Notes under the pieces: model-generated
The model's input: the letters and a program-made list of their open reading frames with translations, nothing else
Told to the model about the DNA's origin: nothing
The model's database searches: none
Made by a program: the position numbers and the translations under genes
NCBI GenBank assembly: GCA_002869565.1
Contig: PKUJ01000025.1
Coordinates: 1-64,000, forward strand
DNA: 64,000 nt
Origin: Arcobacter sp.
GTDB lineage: Bacteria; Campylobacterota; Campylobacteria; Campylobacterales; Arcobacteraceae
Direction: 5' to 3'
Shown here: piece after piece, positions 59,402 through 64,000 of the stretch
How positions within the stretch are numbered: the first letter of the stretch is position 1
Layout of the letters: the number at the start of each line of letters is the position of its first letter

Positions 59402-60470
59402 ACTTTACCTTTTCAAATATAGCTTCACTTGCTTTATAAGACCAGTGGGTATCATCTGAATAATAGATATCCTTTTTATCTTTTTTTAATTCTTCTAATA
59501 AAATTTCTTTTGTATCTATAAAAATATATTTTTTTGGTAAAACTCTTAAATACTCAAAAAAAGTACTTTTAGGATACTTGTTATCCTCTATAAAACCTGA
59601 ATATAAATTATATTTATCAACTGCTGGCATAAAATATAATTTAATTCCTTTTTTGGCTAATACATCTGCTAATTTATTAAAATTTTTATTTAGAATTTCT
59701 ACATTTTCTTTTGTAGCAAAATGTAATCTTTTATAATCATGTTTATAAGTAAGTAAAGTGTTTGGTGCTTTAGCAGTAAACATGTCTTTTTTTAAAGTGT
59801 GTTTATAAACTTGAGAACCATAAGCATTATCTTTAAAATTGTAAAGTACATTATATTTAAAAGCATTAACATTCAAATTTGATATAAAGGAATTTATAGT
59901 CTCTTTAGCTAAAGGTCCTCCTTGAAATTGATTTCTTGAGTCTTGAAATTTCTTTTCAATATCTTTATCATCCATTTTCAGATTTAAATCAGTAGGCATA
60001 GTAAATCTTCGTATTGCTTCTCTTTCAACTGATTCTATTAATACATATTTAACTTTTGTTTTTTTTAAAAAGCCACTGTTATTTAAAACTGCGATTGTAT
60101 TCAAATAATTATCATTAGAAGTAAGTTGTTTAATATTTAGAACTTCAAAATCATTTATAGAAGCTATATAATCTTCATAATATGTATTTTTACCATTTCC
60201 TCCACCATTTGAGAAAGAATCACCTAAAGTTAAAACATCAATAGGTCTTCCATCCCATTTATAAACTTCGATATGTTTTTTGGGTAAATCAAATTCATTT
60301 TTTCTAGGACTTAAACTATCTTTTAAATAAGACATTCTTCCTAAGTCCCCAATATTAAAGTTTTCAGGAAATACATATTTTGTATATACATTCCACACTG
60401 TAAAATGAAATACAATAAGTAATGCTAATATTAGTAAAAAACTATATGTGAACTTTTTATAATTAATCAA
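59394..60470 (-). CDS. AlgJ/AlgX-like SGNH O-acetyltransferase, paralogue 3
   Basis: The third paralogue, 358 residues, has an anchor helix (about 8-25), VLTLGDSFSNGGGNGKN (block I at 83-88), IKLYFMPAVDKYNLYSGF, and SDDTHWSYKAS near the end (Asp339, His342). It is the member nearest the MBOAT gene (eight bases away). The three copies share anchor, block I and C-terminal segments but differ in the middle, where acceptor recognition would be expected. Their presence around one MBOAT suggests that several hydroxyls or substrates are modified. Confidence 0.85.
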   Translation of the reverse strand: MINYKKFTYSFLLILALLIVFHFTVWNVYTKYVFPENFNIGDLGRMSYLKDSLSPRKNEFDLPKKHIEVYKWDGRPIDVLTLGDSFSNGGGNGKNTYYEDYIASINDFEVLNIKQLTSNDNYLNTIAVLNNSGFLKKTKVKYVLIESVEREAIRRFTMPTDLNLKMDDKDIEKKFQDSRNQFQGGPLAKETINSFISNLNVNAFKYNVLYNFKDNAYGSQVYKHTLKKDMFTAKAPNTLLTYKHDYKRLHFATKENVEILNKNFNKLADVLAKKGIKLYFMPAVDKYNLYSGFIEDNKYPKSTFFEYLRVLPKKYIFIDTKEILLEELKKDKKDIYYSDDTHWSYKASEAIFEKVKFD

Positions 60471-60478
60471 AAAATTCC

Positions 60479-61936
60479 TTAGAAATTAAAATATAAAAAT
60501 TCTGATAGCTTATTCATATTTGATACGGTGTAACATATTAAGATAGCACTATAAATTAGATACCAAATATTTGGTTTAAATGTATCTTTTAACTCCATAG
60601 CATTCTTCATAAATACAGTAATTATAAAAGCAACAGCTATCCAGGTAAAACTCTTATTTCCATTAATATGAACTAACCATCCGCCAAATTCTACTCCGTA
60701 ATCTGAAAGGGAAGCATATTTTTCGGCAAACTTATCTGACATAACTATTCCATTTAATCCTGCCATACCTTTTAATACTTTTATAGCATCTTCCCACTCT
60801 TTTGCTCTAAAAAATACCCATGTGATATTTACAAAGTTAAAAGTTATAAACCAAGCTAAAACCATATTCATATTAAAGCCCATAGTTTTCCATAATCTGT
60901 GAATACCTAATGCAAATCCATGCAAAAATCCCCAGAAAATAAATGTCCATCCAGCTCCATGCCAAAATCCACCAAGGATAAATGTAATCATCAAGTTATT
61001 ATATGTTTTAAAATTTCCTTTTTTATTTCCACCTAGAGGAATATAAATATAATCTCTTAAAAATCTTCCTAATGTAATATGCCATCTTCTCCAGAAATCT
61101 TGTATATCTAATGCTTTATATGGTGAATTAAAGTTTATAGGTAATTTTATATTAAATAAAAGTGCTGCACCAACAGCCATATCACAGTATCCACTAAAGT
61201 CAAAATACAATTGGAAAGTATAAGACAATGCAGTTGCCCAAGCTTCAAAAAATTCCAAAGTTACAGCATTATCAAAACCTGCACTTGCCCAAATAGCAAA
61301 TTGATCAGCTATTATTACTTTTTTAAACAATCCAATTGAGAAGATAAACATCCCAGTTGCAATATTTTTATAGTTTTTTACCAAACTCCATTTTGATGCA
61401 AATTGAGGCATCATCTCTTTATGATGTACAATTGGCCCTGCAATTAGCTGAGGGAAGAAAGTTACAAACAGTGCATAATTTAAAAAATCATACTCTCCTG
61501 TTTCTCCTCTGTAAGAATCAACTAAATAAGCAATTTGTTGGAAGGTAAAAAATGAAATTGCTAAAGGAAGAGCTAAATGTAATAATTCAATATTATCATT
61601 TGTAACAGAATTAAGATTACTGATAAAAAAATCTGCATATTTGAAATATCCAAGTAATGACAAGTTTGCAATTACACCAACGGTAAGAAGAGATTTCTTT
61701 GAAATTTTTATTTTCTTAAAATTATCATTTAAAGAATTACCAATAATAAAATTAAAAAGCATCGAAGTCAAAATCAAAGGTAGATATATTGGATTCCACC
61801 AACTATAAAAGAACAATGAACTAAATACTAAAAAGCCTTTTGCTCCTACTACCAACCTTTTGTTCAAAAGATAAAAATATATAAAAAATGTTATGGGTAA
61901 AAATATAAATATAAATTCGTAACTGTTAAATAGCAT
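60479..61936 (-). CDS. MBOAT-family O-acyltransferase (AlgI-like)
   Basis: The 485-residue membrane protein is of the MBOAT family, which passes acyl groups (usually acetyl) across the membrane to a periplasmic acceptor or partner. Key marks are FQLYFDFSGYCDMAVG at 241-256, FWRRWHITLGRFLRDYIYIP at 281-300 with His286, and GGFWHGAGWTF at 322-332 with the invariant His326. The first residues MLFNSYEFIFIFLPITFFIY are typical of AlgI/DltB. A GGGGA ribosome site and a good promoter precede it. It heads the operon of the SGNH proteins and the ligase. Confidence 0.95.
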   Translation of the reverse strand: MLFNSYEFIFIFLPITFFIYFYLLNKRLVVGAKGFLVFSSLFFYSWWNPIYLPLILTSMLFNFIIGNSLNDNFKKIKISKKSLLTVGVIANLSLLGYFKYADFFISNLNSVTNDNIELLHLALPLAISFFTFQQIAYLVDSYRGETGEYDFLNYALFVTFFPQLIAGPIVHHKEMMPQFASKWSLVKNYKNIATGMFIFSIGLFKKVIIADQFAIWASAGFDNAVTLEFFEAWATALSYTFQLYFDFSGYCDMAVGAALLFNIKLPINFNSPYKALDIQDFWRRWHITLGRFLRDYIYIPLGGNKKGNFKTYNNLMITFILGGFWHGAGWTFIFWGFLHGFALGIHRLWKTMGFNMNMVLAWFITFNFVNITWVFFRAKEWEDAIKVLKGMAGLNGIVMSDKFAEKYASLSDYGVEFGGWLVHINGNKSFTWIAVAFIITVFMKNAMELKDTFKPNIWYLIYSAILICYTVSNMNKLSEFLYFNF

Positions 61937-61967
61937 TAAGCGTTTCCCCTTTTATTATTAGCTCGCA

Positions 61968-61996
61968 ATTATAGTTAAAAAAGGATTTATTTTCAA
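61968..61996 (-). promoter_or_regulatory. Sigma-70-type promoter of the MBOAT-SGNH operon
   Basis: On the minus strand TTGAAA (61991-61996) and a perfect TATAAT (61968-61973) are 17 bases apart. Transcription would start near 61961, leaving a leader of about 25 bases ending in the AAGGGGA ribosome site. The spacing and both boxes are good, which is notable for this AT-rich genome. Confidence 0.65.
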
Positions 61997-62028
61997 TATA
62001 CTGGAAGTTGGGTAAATAACTCTTATTT

Positions 62029-62913
62029 TTATTTATAAATTCCTAAATAAATATCTTTCCATCGTCTATGCAACCAAAACCAATCATCAGGCTTTTCTAA
62101 AATTTGATTACTCATAGCATCTGCTTGAAGTTGTGTGATTTTATTTACATCATTATCATATAAAGAAGGGTCAATTTCTGGGCAAAATTTAATAGTATAT
62201 TTTCGAAAATCATCTTTTATAAAAAATACAGGAATTATTACTGCTCCAGTTTTAATTGCAATTCTAGTTGAAGAATCAGTTTGAACTGCATCATGTCCTA
62301 GAAATTTTATTAACTCACCTCTATTAACAGGAACATGTTGATCTATTGCAAGACCTACAATTCTATTGTCTCTTAATGCTTTTATTAGACCTTTAGCAGA
62401 GCCTTTTTTGTCAAGCATTTCACTATTATGTTTTTCTCTAGCAACTCTTAGATCTTCATTTAAATATTTATTGTTTAATGGTCGTCCAACCATTGTAGTA
62501 GGTGAATATTTTAGTGATATATAAGAAGTAATATATTCCCAATTTCCATAATGTGCAGAAATCAAAATTATCTTTTTTTCTTCTTTTAATGCAGAAAGAA
62601 TAATATCTTCATTAATTATAGTAATTTTTTTTTCTAATTCTTCTAAGCCTAAAAATTCATTTTCGATATGTTCATATAAATTAAAAAACAAATTATAATA
62701 TGAATTTTGAATGATTTCATTTTTTCTTTCTAAGGAAATTGTATCTTTATATACTAGGTCTAAATTTATTTTTGAATATCTTTTATGTTTATAATCAATT
62801 AAATAAACAAATTTTGCTAAAAAAATCAGCAGATATTTCATTATACTTTTTGGAACAATAAGAACAATTCCTCGGAAAATTTTATAGATTATAAAAATTA
62901 AGTAATCTTTCAA
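62029..62913 (-). CDS. Lipid A late acyltransferase (LpxL/HtrB-like)
   Basis: The 294-residue protein adds a secondary fatty acyl chain to Kdo-lipid A precursor. A single N-terminal membrane-associated region is followed by the catalytic HX4E motif in ISAHYGNWEYITS (His121, Glu126), then GRPLNNKYLNEDLRVAREKH and VGLAIDQHVP near residues 140-210, and the C-terminal WFWLHRRWK. The length is at the short end of the family (about 290-310), as is usual in Campylobacterota. It follows waaC with a four-base overlap, as often seen in the LOS locus. Confidence 0.94.
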   Translation of the reverse strand: MKDYLIFIIYKIFRGIVLIVPKSIMKYLLIFLAKFVYLIDYKHKRYSKINLDLVYKDTISLERKNEIIQNSYYNLFFNLYEHIENEFLGLEELEKKITIINEDIILSALKEEKKIILISAHYGNWEYITSYISLKYSPTTMVGRPLNNKYLNEDLRVAREKHNSEMLDKKGSAKGLIKALRDNRIVGLAIDQHVPVNRGELIKFLGHDAVQTDSSTRIAIKTGAVIIPVFFIKDDFRKYTIKFCPEIDPSLYDNDVNKITQLQADAMSNQILEKPDDWFWLHRRWKDIYLGIYK

Positions 62914-63905
62914 TATAAAAGTACCCTCGCCATGCTAATTATTAAGTTTTCATCAATTTCAACTATAGAAAAATCATTTTTATCAAGTTTGAAATGATTT
63001 ACTTCAGAATTAGATTTTACCACCTTATTTATTGATGTTTGATAAACTCTATTTATAGGTGTTGGTCCAAAGATTGTAATTGAGGGAATATTTAATCCCC
63101 AAGCCATATGAGTAGGTCCGGTATCATTACCTATTAAAAGCTCAGAATTAGCTATTAAAGCCTTTAAAGAATTTAGATTAATCTTAGGCATAGCCTTTGT
63201 GTAGGAGGATTTCTCTTCAATCCATAAGGCTTTTTGTCTTTCATCTTCATTTCCCCAGACTATTAAACAATTTTCTTTTAACTCATCTGCAATTTTTGCA
63301 AATTTCTCTTTTGGATAATTTCTACTTTCCCAAGTAGACCCAACTACAAATATAATATTTTTTTTATCTTTTGATAAATAATCATATATAATTTTCTCTT
63401 CATTTTCAAAAAATAAAAACTTCTCTTTTTCTATAATTTCATTTTTCGTGATTTCAAACTTTAAAGGAGAAGAGAGTACTTTTGCATTTCTATCTATAGT
63501 ATTTTCATCATACGCAATATTTACTTTAGTATTATAAAAAAATGAAGCTACCCCTTCTCTAATAGAGTTTTTGTCAAAACCTGCAATATTTTTTCCTAAA
63601 AGTTTTGAAACAATTGCCGATTTAATTAAACCTTGGCCATCAATAATTAAATCATAATCATTTTTTGAATATTGCTTTATTAATTTAATTTGAGAAAATA
63701 GATTTTTTTTATTTTTTTTTATAGATTTTAAATCTAATTTGTAGATATTATCAATATCAGGATTGTACTCTAATACAGAAGCAAAAGCTTTTTCTACAAA
63801 CCAATCAATTTGAATATTAGGAATTTGTTTTTTTATAAACTGTAAAGCAACCATAGCATGAATAATATCACCCATTGCAGAAAGTTTTACAATAGCTAAT
63901 TTCAT
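62910..63905 (-). CDS. waaC: ADP-heptose:LPS heptosyltransferase I
   Basis: WaaC adds the first heptose to Kdo of the inner core. The 331-residue GT9 protein has IVKLSAMGDIIHAMVALQFIK at the N-terminus with the conserved Asp, then IIFVVGSTWESRNYPKEKF near residue 190, and LIGNDTGPTHMAWGLNIPS near 257. The SAMGD opening distinguishes WaaC from WaaF. It overlaps the preceding gene by one base (TAATG) and the lpxL-like gene by four. It forms one border of the LOS region, with the heptose synthesis genes at the other side. Confidence 0.95.
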   Translation of the reverse strand: MKLAIVKLSAMGDIIHAMVALQFIKKQIPNIQIDWFVEKAFASVLEYNPDIDNIYKLDLKSIKKNKKNLFSQIKLIKQYSKNDYDLIIDGQGLIKSAIVSKLLGKNIAGFDKNSIREGVASFFYNTKVNIAYDENTIDRNAKVLSSPLKFEITKNEIIEKEKFLFFENEEKIIYDYLSKDKKNIIFVVGSTWESRNYPKEKFAKIADELKENCLIVWGNEDERQKALWIEEKSSYTKAMPKINLNSLKALIANSELLIGNDTGPTHMAWGLNIPSITIFGPTPINRVYQTSINKVVKSNSEVNHFKLDKNDFSIVEIDENLIISMARVLLY

Positions 63906-64000
63906 TAAACTACTTTAACTCTAAGACCTTTTGGAGTTTGAAGTTTATCAATTTCATTTTCAACTATATAGATACTTCTATCAAGGTAGATTTTTAATTT
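63905..64000 (-). CDS. 3' end of an unidentified gene (partial)
   Basis: The last 31 codons of a minus-strand gene run to a TAA at 63905-63907, overlapping the waaC start. The visible end includes SIYIVENEIDKLQTPKGL and finishes in LRVKVV. The piece is too short to identify. One-base overlap with waaC indicates the same coupled operon. Confidence 0.6.
   Translation of the reverse strand, partial: KLKIYLDRSIYIVENEIDKLQTPKGLRVKVV

Noticed and set aside
54804-61936. Alginate synthesis operon
   Set aside because: No alg8, alg44, algG or algK homologues are visible; only the acylation proteins resemble alginate genes.

Overview
The window is AT-rich, densely coded DNA that looks like a chromosome segment of a Campylobacterota bacterium, most likely Arcobacter or a close relative. 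The evidence is protein style (K/N/I-rich), TAATG and ATGA gene overlaps, the Campylobacter-type PglF/PglE/PglD/PglC set, a GyrA quinolone-determining region with the HPHGDT form usual in this phylum, and a lipooligosaccharide (LOS/LPS) locus bracketed by heptosyltransferase genes. This is inference from recognised protein families; no database search was run.

Positions 1-12,400 are mostly housekeeping: two small unknown genes, a LysE/RhtB exporter, tRNA-Asn with a near-consensus promoter, a radical SAM protein, hemE, a YqhA-like membrane protein, asd, gyrA, a YdcH-like small protein, argJ, a K+ channel, rpmB, and on the plus strand a secreted ATP-dependent DNA ligase (LigE type).

Positions 12,397-47,033 are an almost gapless minus-strand run of surface-glycan genes. 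Read in transcription order it holds: core assembly (GT2, an LPS-kinase-like protein, a WaaE-like GT2, a GT9, a glycoside-hydrolase-like protein, WaaF); the chain-length regulator Wzz; WecB/WecC; a C3-amino sugar set (Gfo oxidoreductase, WbpE- and WbpD-like); a C4-amino, N-formyl sugar set (SDR, DegT, formyltransferase); a WbpG/HisH/HisF amidation set; an acyltransferase; a GT4; Wzx and Wzy; a two-domain oxidoreductase with a heparinase-like protein; a GT4; PglC, PglD, PglE, PglF for a diacetamidobacillosamine-type primer; and ADP-heptose synthesis (hldD, hldE, gmhA) with a final GT4. Together they could build a Wzx/Wzy-dependent O-chain on a heptose core, containing several unusual amino sugars.

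Positions 47,111-54,818 are a plus-strand block: dTDP-L-rhamnose synthesis (rmlA, rmlC, rmlD, rmlB) interleaved with glycosyltransferases. One of these, a tandem-GT2 gene at 52,135-53,850, is split by a single in-frame TGA.

Positions 54,804-61,936 return to the minus strand. Behind a good sigma-70-like promoter lie an MBOAT (AlgI-like) acyltransferase, three paralogous AlgJ/AlgX-like SGNH proteins, a WaaL-like O-antigen ligase between two of them, and a fourth, divergent SGNH-like protein. This looks like a periplasmic glycan O-acylation cassette joined to O-antigen ligation, and it is the most unusual assembly here. The window closes with lpxL-like and waaC genes and the 3' end of one more gene.
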